Assembly (NCBI GenBank): GCA_937128505.1
Contig: CAKZMM010000130.1
Coordinates: 1-56,590 of the forward strand
Reading direction: 5' to 3'
Length of the DNA stretch: 56,590 nt
Source of the DNA: an uncultured Thermogutta sp.
Lineage (GTDB): Bacteria > Planctomycetota > Planctomycetia > Pirellulales > Thermoguttaceae
This document shows, one piece after another, positions 27,802 through 37,262 of this stretch. The notes under the pieces were generated by a model. The model was not told where the DNA came from. It did not search any database and was given only the letters and a program-made list of their open reading frames with translations. Both the position numbers and the translations under genes were made by a program. Each line of letters starts with the position of its first letter. Positions within the stretch are counted from its first letter, which is position 1.

Positions 27802-30603
27802 ATGAATGCATCGTCAAAGGCAACTTGGAGTATGCCGGATTCTATCACCGTCTCAATGAAGACTTCCGCCGAAGCTGCACCGCCGGAATACACCGCGGCA
27901 CTTAAAGCAATTAAGGGGCGGCTTTCGCTTTTGCGATGGACCATTCGCGCTTATTTGCTCGGACAGAGCCTTCTCGGTTTTTGTATTTTGGCGGGGGGCT
28001 TTTTCTGGATCAGTCTTCTGCTGGATCGGCAGTTTCATTTTTCGCGGGAAATACGCGCAGTTTTGCTCATGGTGGCAGCCGCGGCGGGGGTGGCGGCACT
28101 TTGGCGATGGACGTTGCGGCTGGTTTTTCGGCAACTTTGGGACCGGCAAATGGCCTTGGTTTTTGAGCGGAGCTATCCGAAACTCAAAGAGGCGCTTTTG
28201 ACGGCAGTGGAGCTTGCCGTACATCGTGCGACACCGGGCGAAAATGGGCGTCCTACAGGCGTGTATTATGAGCAGCTATTGCGGCGGACCATCGACCTGG
28301 CTACCCAGTTTTTGCCGGAGTTGACTTTGCGCAAAATCTTTCGGCTTGCTCCGCTTGCACGGATTGGCGGGCTGGCGTTGGTGGCGATCGGCTCATGGGC
28401 AGCCGCTGCGCAGGTTTGGCCTGCGGATTACGCCATTTGGACAAAACGGTGGTTCGGGCTAAAGGAAATTCCGTGGCCCACGCAGACCGGCCTTGTGCTC
28501 CAAGGGTTTTACCGCGGTAAAGCACTCGTGGCTAAGGGAGAAACCGCGGAGATTCGTGCGGCGGTTGATACCACGATGCCACTTGTGCCGAGGAATGTGC
28601 GCGTTCGTTTTTGGGGCCCTGCGGGGGTGGTTCGCCGGGCTATGATGATCCGCGAGGGACTGGCCCCCTCGGCTACCACACAATTTCAAAGATTTTATTG
28701 GAGCGTGGGACCGCTTTTGGATCCGGTTGAGTTGGAGATCACCGGCGGCGATCGAACGATACGCGGTCTGAAAGTGGAGGTGGTCGATCGCCCGCTTTTG
28801 ACGGAAGTATTGTTGGATTGCATGTTCCCACGGTATATCGGGAAGAGCCCCCAGCGACTCCCGCTGCGGGGTTCCGTAGAAGTGGCGCAGGGCTCTCAAT
28901 TAGTATTGATAGCTCGGGCCAACAAGCAGTTAGTATGGGTGGAGATTGATCGCGGCAAGGAGCGATTGGAAATCACGGATGAATTCTGGCGGCAAGTAAT
29001 CGAGATTCAGAAGTCGCAGGAAGCGGTATTCGAGCGGTATCTGCAAGGGGAGTCGCCACAAAAGCTCGTCAATCTTCAGGCAGAAATTGCTCGGCGGTTG
29101 GGGGACTTGCGAAAGCCGAATGAGGGCTCGATCTCGGGTATGCAAAACACGCGGTCGGCTGAAAGGGTTGACCGAAATCAATTCGTTCGAACTCCGGGGG
29201 ATGCTGTTTATTGGCATCATCTTGCGAAAGCGGGCGAGCGTGCGGAGCAGTTGTCGAAGGTCCTCGGAGGAGATCCGCTTGCTGTGGAAAGCGAGATTGA
29301 CCGGGGGGGCGAATCCGAGATATTCCCGGTGATTCAGCTCTCCACCTTGCCGAGTGACGGCGGAGCGCTGCGGCCGGTCGCGGTCGCTTACTCCTTTTGC
29401 GAAATCTTGGGTTATTTAGAACATGCGGCGGAACTTCGGGCCGAAGAGGCAGGCTTTACCGAATTTCGATGCGACTTAGGGGTGCTTGAGGAGCCGGTTG
29501 AACTTGCCGTGACCATTCAGGACGTACATAGGATCCAGGGCGCGGAGCCGGCACGGTTAGTGATTAGCCCGCGGGCGGATGCACCGCCGAAATTGGCCGT
29601 GGAGCTTCGAGGGATCGGGTCGGTGATTAGCCCCCAAGCGAAAGTCCGTTTTGTGGGCCAGGTTGAGGATGATTACGGCATTCGGGAGGTGTGGTTGGAA
29701 AGTGCGAAGGATGCCGGGCCTGAACGGCGGAAACAGCTTGCCGGCTTTAGCCAGCCCCTGGAACGGTATGAGTTAGAAAGTTCTTTCGAGGTAGCGGAAT
29801 TGGACGCCACTCCGGGAGAGAAGTTGACTTTGAAACTGCTTGCCTCGGATTTTTGCGATCTGAGAGAGGAGATCAATCGGGGGTCGACACCGCCGTGGAT
29901 TCTCGAGGTTGTCACGCCTGAACAATTGCGATTGGCGTTGGAACGTCAAGAACTTTTGCTGCGGCAGCAATTAGATCAAATCGTTCGCGAATTGGAGCAA
30001 ACCCGCGATCTCTGGGCAGGTTTGAGCGAGGAGATTTCGCGGGTGGAGACGCCTCCTTCGCAAACCGAGCAATCCGACGGGGCAGGTGGCGAAACGAGTG
30101 CCACTGCCCCGAGGAATCCAGCGGATATGGATCAGTCGGCAATCCGACGCACTAAGGATCGCGTGCTGCAAAATTTGGAAAAATCCGCTCAGGAGACCCA
30201 AGCGATCGTCGGCGCGGTGGATCATCTATGTGAACAGATAGTGAACAATCGTTTGGAAGCCTCCGCATGGCTTGAGCGGCTTCAAACGCGGGTCCGGCCG
30301 CCGTTAGAACGGGCTTTGAGCGAAGCACTGCCTCAGGCGAAGCAAGCGGCGGAGGGCTTGAGCCAAAACTTAAGCGAGGACCGGCAGCGACTTCGAGAGG
30401 CCCATCGGGAGGGTTTGCAGGCGCAGCAGCAGGCTATTGCTCTACTGCTTCAGTCCCGGCAAGCCATGTTGGAATTGGAAGATTTGAAACGGGTGCTCGA
30501 GGTTCTTCGCGCCGTGATAGAATCGCAGGAACAATTGCTCGATGCGACGCGGGAAAGACAGCGACAGCGGCTTCGCGAGCTTTTTGGGGAAAGACCGCGA
30601 TGA
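27802..30603 (+). CDS. Large membrane protein with C-terminal coiled coils (DUF4175-like layout)
   Basis: A protein of 933 residues, 48 bases after the previous gene. Three N-terminal membrane helices are visible: YLLGQSLLGFCILAGGFFWI, VLLMVAAAAGVAALWRW and IGGLALVAIGSWAAA. A long, probably periplasmic beta-rich region follows. The last 250 residues are Glu/Gln/Arg-rich coiled coil (LERQELLLRQQLDQIVREL, EDRQRLREAHREGLQAQQQ). The layout resembles the DUF4175 proteins of other phyla, though I cannot confirm the family by eye. The ATG at 27802 is the first of several; an ATG at 27835 is also possible. A scaffold role for the VWA proteins upstream is inference. Confidence 0.8.
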   Translation: MNASSKATWSMPDSITVSMKTSAEAAPPEYTAALKAIKGRLSLLRWTIRAYLLGQSLLGFCILAGGFFWISLLLDRQFHFSREIRAVLLMVAAAAGVAALWRWTLRLVFRQLWDRQMALVFERSYPKLKEALLTAVELAVHRATPGENGRPTGVYYEQLLRRTIDLATQFLPELTLRKIFRLAPLARIGGLALVAIGSWAAAAQVWPADYAIWTKRWFGLKEIPWPTQTGLVLQGFYRGKALVAKGETAEIRAAVDTTMPLVPRNVRVRFWGPAGVVRRAMMIREGLAPSATTQFQRFYWSVGPLLDPVELEITGGDRTIRGLKVEVVDRPLLTEVLLDCMFPRYIGKSPQRLPLRGSVEVAQGSQLVLIARANKQLVWVEIDRGKERLEITDEFWRQVIEIQKSQEAVFERYLQGESPQKLVNLQAEIARRLGDLRKPNEGSISGMQNTRSAERVDRNQFVRTPGDAVYWHHLAKAGERAEQLSKVLGGDPLAVESEIDRGGESEIFPVIQLSTLPSDGGALRPVAVAYSFCEILGYLEHAAELRAEEAGFTEFRCDLGVLEEPVELAVTIQDVHRIQGAEPARLVISPRADAPPKLAVELRGIGSVISPQAKVRFVGQVEDDYGIREVWLESAKDAGPERRKQLAGFSQPLERYELESSFEVAELDATPGEKLTLKLLASDFCDLREEINRGSTPPWILEVVTPEQLRLALERQELLLRQQLDQIVRELEQTRDLWAGLSEEISRVETPPSQTEQSDGAGGETSATAPRNPADMDQSAIRRTKDRVLQNLEKSAQETQAIVGAVDHLCEQIVNNRLEASAWLERLQTRVRPPLERALSEALPQAKQAAEGLSQNLSEDRQRLREAHREGLQAQQQAIALLLQSRQAMLELEDLKRVLEVLRAVIESQEQLLDATRERQRQRLRELFGERPR

Positions 30604-30758
30604 TTTGCAATCTTTGGGGTGAAATGTTCCTTCTCAGGAATCCGAGCAAAAGATGCACAAAGCGGTTTGGAGGGTGGCTAAGCGGGTAACAAATGGCACA
30701 AGAGTGTGGCAAGGCAGGTGTTTTTCGTCCGCACGGCTTGCCGGGGAGAGACTGAACA

Positions 30759-32549
30759 ATGGCGAGGGTACCGGGGCCCTTAACTTGGTTTGCACGGATT
30801 TTCCTGCTTTTGGTGGGGGTGGCGGCTATCGATCGCTCGAACGTGCAGGCGGCAGTTTTTTATCAGGCGGAGGGTCCAGGGCAAGATTCCGCGGGTCAGG
30901 CCGATCTAGAAGGCGAAGAAAAGACGGGGGGCGACCAGAACGCGGCGGAAACCGCTGGGCGAAGGGCGGCGGATGGTGCGGCTTCTGAGCGGATAGGCTC
31001 CTCCCCGGAGGTCCTCCCCCAACGGCAACGGCAGGTGGCAGAATCGTTCGAGCAATTTCAAGCGATGCTTCTTCGCCTGTCGGAACTGAGCGAGGTCACC
31101 GATCCGCGACGGGCAGCGATGTTTCGGCGAGCAGTTCGGCAAGCGGAAGATCGGGCTTTGGCCGGCCGGCTCATGGAAGCTGCCGAAATGCTTTCCTCGG
31201 GTCGCCTGCAAGCGGCCGCCGAGGAGCAGCAACGCATCATCGACGAGTTGCGAGCTCTTTTGAACTTGCTTCTTTCCGAGGATCGGGAGCGCTTGCTCCG
31301 CGCGGAAAAACAGCGTCTGGAGGCGATTGCCCGGGAAGTGGGCGAGCTTCTCCGCCGGCAGAAGGACCTCCAAGCGAGGACCGCTCTTCCGGCGCAAGCT
31401 TCGGCTCCTTTGGAGCGTCAACAGCACCAGTTGGCTGAGGACACCGGGCGGTTAATCGATCAACTTGGCGGCCGCAGTAGAACGCAAGAAGGGAGCCCCT
31501 CTGCCGAATCACCCGGGGGAAAAGCGACCGACCCGATGGGCGGCTCGGAAGTCCCGGTGCCGGGGCAACCTGGCGAGCAGGCGCTTGAATCGTTGCCGGA
31601 GGATTTCGGCCAGCGCTCTCCGGGTGAGAATCAACCCAGCTCATCTCCAGGCGGTTTGCCCGCGGGAAGCGAAGGCTCAGTGCCTTCAAGCGAGGCGTTA
31701 GGATCCCCGGATAACTCCGCTTTAGAAAGCTCGACGCCAAGCGACGAACTGCGGCAGAGACTCGAAGCGGCACGAAAACGGATGCTGGAGGCGGAAAAAC
31801 GCTTGGCTGAAGCCAAGCGCGAGGGAGCTATCGCCGAGCAGGAAGAAGCCATCCGCGAGCTGGAAGCAGCGAAGGCAGAACTCGAGCGAATTTTAAGGCA
31901 ATATCGGCAAGAAGAGTTGGGGCGACTGCTGGCAAATCTCGAAACGCGATTTCGTCGAATGCTGGGGATGCAGCAGGCGGTGTATAATGAAACGGTACGG
32001 CTTGCGGGCATCGAGCCTACAAAGCGCACGCGAGAGGATGAGCTGGCTTTGAGCCGTTTAGGTCGCCAACAATCGTCGATCGGCCTGGAAGCCACGCAGG
32101 CCTTGGCACTGCTGCGGGAAGATGCGACGGCGGCCTCCATGATCGAAGCCGTGGAGCAGCTTGTAAGCGATATCGGGTGGGTGGAAAAGCTCTTCGCGGA
32201 GGGTAACTTGGGGCCGCTCAATCAGGCTACGCAGCAGGCCATCATTGCTGCGCTTAAGGAGCTCTTGCAGGCCTTGGAAGAAGCTCAACTTGCTCTCGAG
32301 AGCGCGGAGCAATCCTCCGGGGGAGAGGGAATGGCCGGCGAACAACCGTTGGTTGATCTGTTGGCGGAACTTCGGATGCTCCGAAATCTTCAAGCCCGAA
32401 TCTACCAGCGGACCCAGCAATTGGGAGAGTGGGCTCGGGAGGCCCCCCGCATCGATGAGCGCTTGATGGAGGCTTTTCAAGATTTGGCCCAGCGGCAGGA
32501 GCGGCTCCATCGAATTGCGCGGGAGCTTGGTGCGAGGATTCAGCCATGA
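30759..32549 (+). CDS. Secreted coiled-coil protein
   Basis: A protein of 596 residues with a signal peptide (LTWFARIFLLLVGVAAI) and a cleavage region near VQAA. Almost all the mature chain is charged helix rich in Glu, Gln, Arg and Leu, typical of long coiled coils (AEKRLAEAKREGAIAEQEEA). A Ser/Pro/Gly-rich linker near residues 240-320 breaks it in two. GGGGAGAG precedes the ATG. Its stop codon overlaps the next start in ATGA, so the two are translationally coupled. No enzymatic motif is seen; probably a periplasmic structural or adaptor protein. Confidence 0.8.
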   Translation: MARVPGPLTWFARIFLLLVGVAAIDRSNVQAAVFYQAEGPGQDSAGQADLEGEEKTGGDQNAAETAGRRAADGAASERIGSSPEVLPQRQRQVAESFEQFQAMLLRLSELSEVTDPRRAAMFRRAVRQAEDRALAGRLMEAAEMLSSGRLQAAAEEQQRIIDELRALLNLLLSEDRERLLRAEKQRLEAIAREVGELLRRQKDLQARTALPAQASAPLERQQHQLAEDTGRLIDQLGGRSRTQEGSPSAESPGGKATDPMGGSEVPVPGQPGEQALESLPEDFGQRSPGENQPSSSPGGLPAGSEGSVPSSEALGSPDNSALESSTPSDELRQRLEAARKRMLEAEKRLAEAKREGAIAEQEEAIRELEAAKAELERILRQYRQEELGRLLANLETRFRRMLGMQQAVYNETVRLAGIEPTKRTREDELALSRLGRQQSSIGLEATQALALLREDATAASMIEAVEQLVSDIGWVEKLFAEGNLGPLNQATQQAIIAALKELLQALEEAQLALESAEQSSGGEGMAGEQPLVDLLAELRMLRNLQARIYQRTQQLGEWAREAPRIDERLMEAFQDLAQRQERLHRIARELGARIQP

Positions 32550-33604
32550 ATTTTATAGGCGGGTTAATCTTGGCTGCACCATTTGCGGGTCTTATAGCCT
32601 GGCAAGGTGCGGCACCTTCCTCTGGGTCGCTGAATTCATTAGAGCTTGCTTTGCGAGAGTATTTCGCCGCGAACTCGGAGAACAAAAGTACGGATCAAGA
32701 GCTCGACGCTAGCCCGCGAACTGTGCCAGCATTGTCGGACGAAAGCGCGCAAGGGGTGTGGCTTATTACAGCCGAGAGTGAAGAAGATCGCTTAAGTGAG
32801 TTTATCCGCCGGTTTTGCGAGATGGATCCGCGGGGTCAATCGTTACTGCGGTTGTGGAACGGAAAGTGGGCCCCGGGCCAGGTTGCTACGATTCCCTGGT
32901 TAAATGAGGATGAGTTGCCCCGCTTGGTTTGCAGTCAGTTACGCCTAGCCCATGGTCGGTGGCTTATCGAGGGGCGACTTTACGATGAAGCCCGGGCAAT
33001 TCTTGAGGATTTAAGGCCCGAGGAAGTGATCGCCCCCAAGACGCTTCTTTTCTGTCAAGCGATAGTGTATCACCAACTTTTGGAAGCGGATCTGGCCCGA
33101 AAAACCGCGGAAGAGTTGCTCAAACAAAGTCGGGACGGACCGGCTCGGTACCGCGTTTTGGCGGAGATGATCTGTGCGGATTGGGCGCGTTTTGAGGCGG
33201 GGAGTCTAAACGATATTTCGCGGCAAATGGGGGATGTGGCTCGACGGCTGGAATTGGGAAAAGCCGATCAGGAGGTTTTGGCACGGGAAGAGCGAATCCT
33301 TGAGGCCCTCGATAAATTGATCAGAGAGGCGGAAAAACGGGCTCAGAAGCTGCGGGGTGCTTCTGCCGGAGGAGCCACGCAATCATCATCCCCGGCCCCA
33401 GATAGTCTTCCTTTGGGCGGTAAAGGCCGCGGAGAAGTCACCGCGCGACCCGTGGGGAGTTCCCGGGGTTGGGGCGATTTACCGCCGAAAGAGCGAGATG
33501 AGATCTTGCAGAGTTTGGGTCGCGAATTTCCGCCTCATTATCGAGAGGTGGTGGAGCAGTACTTTCGCCGCTTGGCCGAAGAAAGTGAATCGACTCGCGA
33601 ATAA
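32546..33604 (+). CDS. Exported helical protein, possibly TPR-like
   Basis: A protein of 352 residues, overlapping the previous gene by four bases. The N terminus is a signal-like segment (FIGGLILAAPFAGLIAW). The middle is all-helical with a TPR-like rhythm (RLYDEARAILEDLRPEEV, HQLLEADLARKTAEELLKQ). The C terminus has a short linker and then a conserved-looking PPKERDEILQSLGREFPPHY block of the type that closes many planctomycete exported helical proteins. No catalytic residue pattern is seen. Being coupled to the coiled-coil protein, it probably acts with it. Confidence 0.75.
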   Translation: MNFIGGLILAAPFAGLIAWQGAAPSSGSLNSLELALREYFAANSENKSTDQELDASPRTVPALSDESAQGVWLITAESEEDRLSEFIRRFCEMDPRGQSLLRLWNGKWAPGQVATIPWLNEDELPRLVCSQLRLAHGRWLIEGRLYDEARAILEDLRPEEVIAPKTLLFCQAIVYHQLLEADLARKTAEELLKQSRDGPARYRVLAEMICADWARFEAGSLNDISRQMGDVARRLELGKADQEVLAREERILEALDKLIREAEKRAQKLRGASAGGATQSSSPAPDSLPLGGKGRGEVTARPVGSSRGWGDLPPKERDEILQSLGREFPPHYREVVEQYFRRLAEESESTRE

Positions 33605-33815
33605 AAGCCTCGCGCGTTCAAGCAAAAATGACTCGCGCGTTGAAGCAAAGATATAAGTTGAAGCAAAGATATAAAGAGGAAGCGAAAGATAAGGTTTATA
33701 GCCAGAGACCACATATTATATCACTAAGGTACGAGAGGAACCACGATATCAGGGCACGCTTTAGCCCCCCGCTTTTGTATTGCTTATGAGCTGTGAAGTA
33801 TCGGTTTAACCGGAT
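33605..33815. repeat. Short spacer with an 18-bp tandem repeat
   Basis: GTTGAAGCAAAGATATAA is exactly duplicated at 33639-33656 and 33657-33674, with a third diverged copy after it. A related CTCGCGCGTTNAAGCAAA pair lies just upstream with a 24-bp step. This is the only repeat-bearing gap inside the long operon. Confidence 0.6.
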
Positions 33816-35072
33816 GTGGAGATTCCTGTGTTCGGTCAATGGCTTGAGCTTTTGATCGGGGTCAGCTTTCTTGTGGCGGGGGAACCGCCGCAGCCGCTGC
33901 CCGGGGTTGAGGTGGAGCGAGTCAACCGCTCCCGTATCGTAGGCCAGTGGTTGGGGCTAGAAGAGGATGCAATCGTTTTGCGTGCAGAGTCGGCCGAAGA
34001 GTGCCGCGTCCCGCTTGAGGAGGTGGTCCGAATCCGCTTTTTCCCGTTGGCATCGGGTCCAACTTCCCCGGTGGCGGCAGGGGCGGTTTGGATCAATCTT
34101 ACGGATGGTTCTCGGATTGTTGCCCGGGCTTTGGACCCCGGCGGATCCAAAGAAGAAGTCGTTTTGCGGGGGCTTGTGGGATCTTGGGATCTTCTGAAAG
34201 TGCCGTTGGCAAGTATCGCCGCCATTCAGTTCCGCGAGCTTTCACCGCGGCAATCCGCGCAGTGGCAAGCACTCCTGGAGCAGGTGAGCGAAGCGGATCG
34301 TGTGGTGGTGGCTCAGGGGGATAACTTGGACTATTACCCGGGGGTCGTCGAGGGGGTGAGTAGCCGGGGGATCCTTTTTGCTATCGAGGGGGAGCGATTG
34401 GAGCTGGGGCGAGAAAAAATCGTGGGGGTGGTTTTGTATCGTGCGAGTGGTGCGGGCGGATCGCGGGGAATAGGTCGCATCGTAGATCGATTTGGGTGCC
34501 GATGGGTGGCCAGTAGCCTGGAGATGCACCAGGGCAAACTCCGGTGGAAGACGCCGTATGGTTTGGTCGTGGATCAACCGCCGGAAGATCTGATTGAGAT
34601 TGACTTCGCTGCGGAGCGGGTCGTCTATTTGGGTCAATTGCCGGCCGAGGTTCTGGAGGTGACGCCGGGGCTCAGTGTGGGCGAGTTGGATCGCATTTTG
34701 GCCGAGTTTTATCGACCCCAGGTGGATCGCGGTTTCGGCGGCGAGCCTCTGAAGCTGGGAGGGACTACCTACAAGCACGGTGTGGCCATGCGAAGTCGAA
34801 CTCGGGTGGTTTACCAGTTGCCGGCAGGGGCGCAACGATTCCAAGCGTGGGTGGGGATTGACGACCGCTGCCGGCCGGGGGGCCAGGTGAAGCTCTCCAT
34901 CCGGACGGAGCATGGAAACCTTTGGGAAGGGGTGATCTCGGGAAGCGAGCCGGAACAGTTTCTGGATCTTCAACTCGGGGGAGCGTCCCGGTTGGAAATC
35001 TTCGTCGATTTTGCGGGCTCGCAAATCCTAGGTGGTCATATTAACTTCTGTGAGGCTCGGGTAATTCGATGA
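33816..35072 (+). CDS. Exported protein with C-terminal NPCBM-like domain
   Basis: A protein of 418 residues from a GTG at 33816. A short hydrophobic segment (WLELLIGVSFLVAG) suggests export. Residues 25-130 contain repeated small beta units (EVERVNRSRIVGQWLGLEED, RIVARALDP). The last 150 residues match the NPCBM pattern, a carbohydrate-binding jelly roll: LKLGGTTYKHGVAMRSRTRV, then AWVGIDDRC and a terminal LGGHINFCEARVI. NPCBM domains bind glycans or accompany glycosidases, so a peptidoglycan or polysaccharide ligand is plausible. Its stop overlaps the next start in ATGA. Confidence 0.82.
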   Translation: MEIPVFGQWLELLIGVSFLVAGEPPQPLPGVEVERVNRSRIVGQWLGLEEDAIVLRAESAEECRVPLEEVVRIRFFPLASGPTSPVAAGAVWINLTDGSRIVARALDPGGSKEEVVLRGLVGSWDLLKVPLASIAAIQFRELSPRQSAQWQALLEQVSEADRVVVAQGDNLDYYPGVVEGVSSRGILFAIEGERLELGREKIVGVVLYRASGAGGSRGIGRIVDRFGCRWVASSLEMHQGKLRWKTPYGLVVDQPPEDLIEIDFAAERVVYLGQLPAEVLEVTPGLSVGELDRILAEFYRPQVDRGFGGEPLKLGGTTYKHGVAMRSRTRVVYQLPAGAQRFQAWVGIDDRCRPGGQVKLSIRTEHGNLWEGVISGSEPEQFLDLQLGGASRLEIFVDFAGSQILGGHINFCEARVIR

Positions 35073-37153
35073 AGCTAGCCCACGGCCATCGGCGATTGGA
35101 TGCTGAAACTGGGGTACGGAGAACCCTTCTGGGACAGGTGCCTTTTTTCATCGTCGCCGTAACCTTTTTTTGTTTTCTTGCTTTCTGCTTGTTCGGTATC
35201 TTGTACGGTTTTGAGCGGACCGTGGACGCAAGCGAGGAGATGCATCGGTCGGCCTCGGCCGAGTGGTCACACATCGCCCTGAACTCAGGTTTGCGTGCGG
35301 CGGAGGGAACCGGAGTCCAGGAAAATCCGAATTTGCGGGGCTATGGCTCCCCAGCGGCGGAGCTGTTGCCCACGCCAGATTCCCGGCTTTTGGCGGCACA
35401 AGCGGCACGGATCAAACTCATCGAAAAGCTTACGAGGTGTGTCGTAGCCATATTTTCTTATTCGGGAAGCGAGGGAGGTTCTGGGGTTCTCATTTCGCCG
35501 GACGGGCTTGCGCTAACCAACTTCCATGTCGCCAAACCTTGCGGATTGGCCATGAAGTGTGGACTGCCGGACGGAAAGCTTTACGACGCCATAACCGTCG
35601 GTTGGGATCCTACCGGGGACATCGCTCTGATTAAGCTGCTGGGCCGCACGGATTTTCCTTATGCGCTTTTGGGGGATAGCGACGAAGTGCGGGTGGGTGA
35701 TGAAGTCTTCGTCATGGGAAATCCGTTCATGTTGGCCATGGATTTGCAACCGACAGTTACCTGGGGAATTATCTCGGGCACGCATCGCTATCAGCATCCT
35801 GCGGGAACCATTTTAGAGTACACGGACTGTTTACAGACGGATGCGTCGATCAACCCGGGCAATTCCGGCGGGCCGATGTTCGATTGTCGCGGAAGGTTAA
35901 TCGGCGTCAACGGTCGGGCATCGTTCGATCGTCGAGGCCGGGTAAACGTCGGGGTGGGCTATGCCGTATCGATCAACCAGGTGAAGAACTTTCTGGGGCA
36001 TTTGAAAGGCGGACGTATCGTGGATCATGCGACCTTGGGTGCCCAAGTGAATTTCGATCAGGAAGGTCGTGTGGTGGTCAGCAATATCGTGGAGCATTGC
36101 GACGCCTGGCGGCGGGGGCTGCGGATGGATGACGAGCTGGTGAGCTTTGCGGGGCGTCCGATTCGTTCGCCGAATGAGTTCAAGAACCTCCTGGGGATTT
36201 ATCCGGCGGGGTGGCGTGTGCCGCTAAGCTTTCGGCGGCAGGGGACGCGGTTCGATATTCTGGTGCGGCTCGAACCGCTCCATTCGGAAGCGGAACTGCT
36301 GGAGAAGACCGAACGGTTCTTCATGGATCCTCCGCGGCCAGAGATGCCGATTCCGCAGCCGGGTCCACAAGGCGTCGATGCACCGAATGTGCAGGAAAGC
36401 GAAAATGCGGATCCCCCCGAGGCCCCCGAAGGAAATACTCGCGAACGAAAGTCGGTGGATAACCGGCAGGAGCCGGCTCCCGGGGCTTTATTGCCGCAAG
36501 GAACCGACGCGGCCGCGGCTCTTCCCAAGGTAGTGCGTCCTTATTACGAAGCGAAGAGAGGGTTCGCGAATTTTTATTTCAACCGGTTGCATCAGCGGGG
36601 GGTGTGGCAGCCGTGGCGAGATTCTCTGGGGAGTTGGGGTGAAGCTGCCGAGTGGCATTTTCGGGGGCAAACCGAGGGAGGAGTTGCTTTTGAAATGCGC
36701 GTGGATGATCGATCGGCCCGTTTGAAACTGCCGCAATTGGAGCACATTTGGGAAAGCTCAAGGACGGAGACATTCCACTGGCAGCCGCCTCAGCCGGCGG
36801 GTTTGTTGCTGTGCCTGTATTTATGGCGACAACTGGCGATGAATCCGCCGGAGCGATTTCCTGGGCTTTATTATTGGGGAGTCGAACCTTTATGGGGCGA
36901 GGGACCTTCGGCGGACGTGTTGGCGGCGGTTTTCGGTCCGGGTGAGTGCCGGTGGATCTTTCAGGGGAACATGTTAGCCGGTATGGAACTAGGCGCTGAT
37001 CCGGCGAAAGATCCATGGGAAGTACGCTTTTTAGGGGAGCAGCGAATTGGTGACGGCATCTTCCCTGCGGTCATTGAAGTGCGTTGGGGAGATTTCATTT
37101 TCGAAAGGCTGAAGCTCGAAGGCGTGGTGGAAGGTTCGCCCTCAAATCCGTAG
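35069..37153 (+). CDS. Membrane-anchored HtrA-like serine protease with PDZ domain (active triad)
   Basis: A protein of 694 residues, coupled to the previous gene by a four-base overlap. A membrane anchor at about 25-46 (PFFIVAVTFFCFLAFCLFGI) is followed by the S1C protease domain at 120-320. The triad is complete: His153 in LTNFHV, Asp184 in TGDIALIKL and Ser266 in NPGNSGGP. One PDZ domain follows (GRVVVSNIVEHCDAWRRGLR), then a Pro/Glu-rich linker and a C-terminal domain of about 200 residues with no match I recognise. It should cleave misfolded or specific proteins in the periplasm. The extra C-terminal domain is unusual for HtrA and may bind the neighbouring proteins. Confidence 0.92.
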   Translation: MKLAHGHRRLDAETGVRRTLLGQVPFFIVAVTFFCFLAFCLFGILYGFERTVDASEEMHRSASAEWSHIALNSGLRAAEGTGVQENPNLRGYGSPAAELLPTPDSRLLAAQAARIKLIEKLTRCVVAIFSYSGSEGGSGVLISPDGLALTNFHVAKPCGLAMKCGLPDGKLYDAITVGWDPTGDIALIKLLGRTDFPYALLGDSDEVRVGDEVFVMGNPFMLAMDLQPTVTWGIISGTHRYQHPAGTILEYTDCLQTDASINPGNSGGPMFDCRGRLIGVNGRASFDRRGRVNVGVGYAVSINQVKNFLGHLKGGRIVDHATLGAQVNFDQEGRVVVSNIVEHCDAWRRGLRMDDELVSFAGRPIRSPNEFKNLLGIYPAGWRVPLSFRRQGTRFDILVRLEPLHSEAELLEKTERFFMDPPRPEMPIPQPGPQGVDAPNVQESENADPPEAPEGNTRERKSVDNRQEPAPGALLPQGTDAAAALPKVVRPYYEAKRGFANFYFNRLHQRGVWQPWRDSLGSWGEAAEWHFRGQTEGGVAFEMRVDDRSARLKLPQLEHIWESSRTETFHWQPPQPAGLLLCLYLWRQLAMNPPERFPGLYYWGVEPLWGEGPSADVLAAVFGPGECRWIFQGNMLAGMELGADPAKDPWEVRFLGEQRIGDGIFPAVIEVRWGDFIFERLKLEGVVEGSPSNP

Positions 37154-37262
37154 GCTCTTGCCGTATCATTGAGGGGAGTTCGGAGCCTTTCATGAATCGC
37201 AACTTTGATGCGAGTTGGGGCGGGAACTTTTGAACTTTGAGCGAGAGAGGAAATTGCGTTTC

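Noticed and set aside
34242-35024. 260-residue minus-strand frame opposite the NPCBM gene
   Set aside because: Antisense shadow; the plus-strand product has a clear domain.
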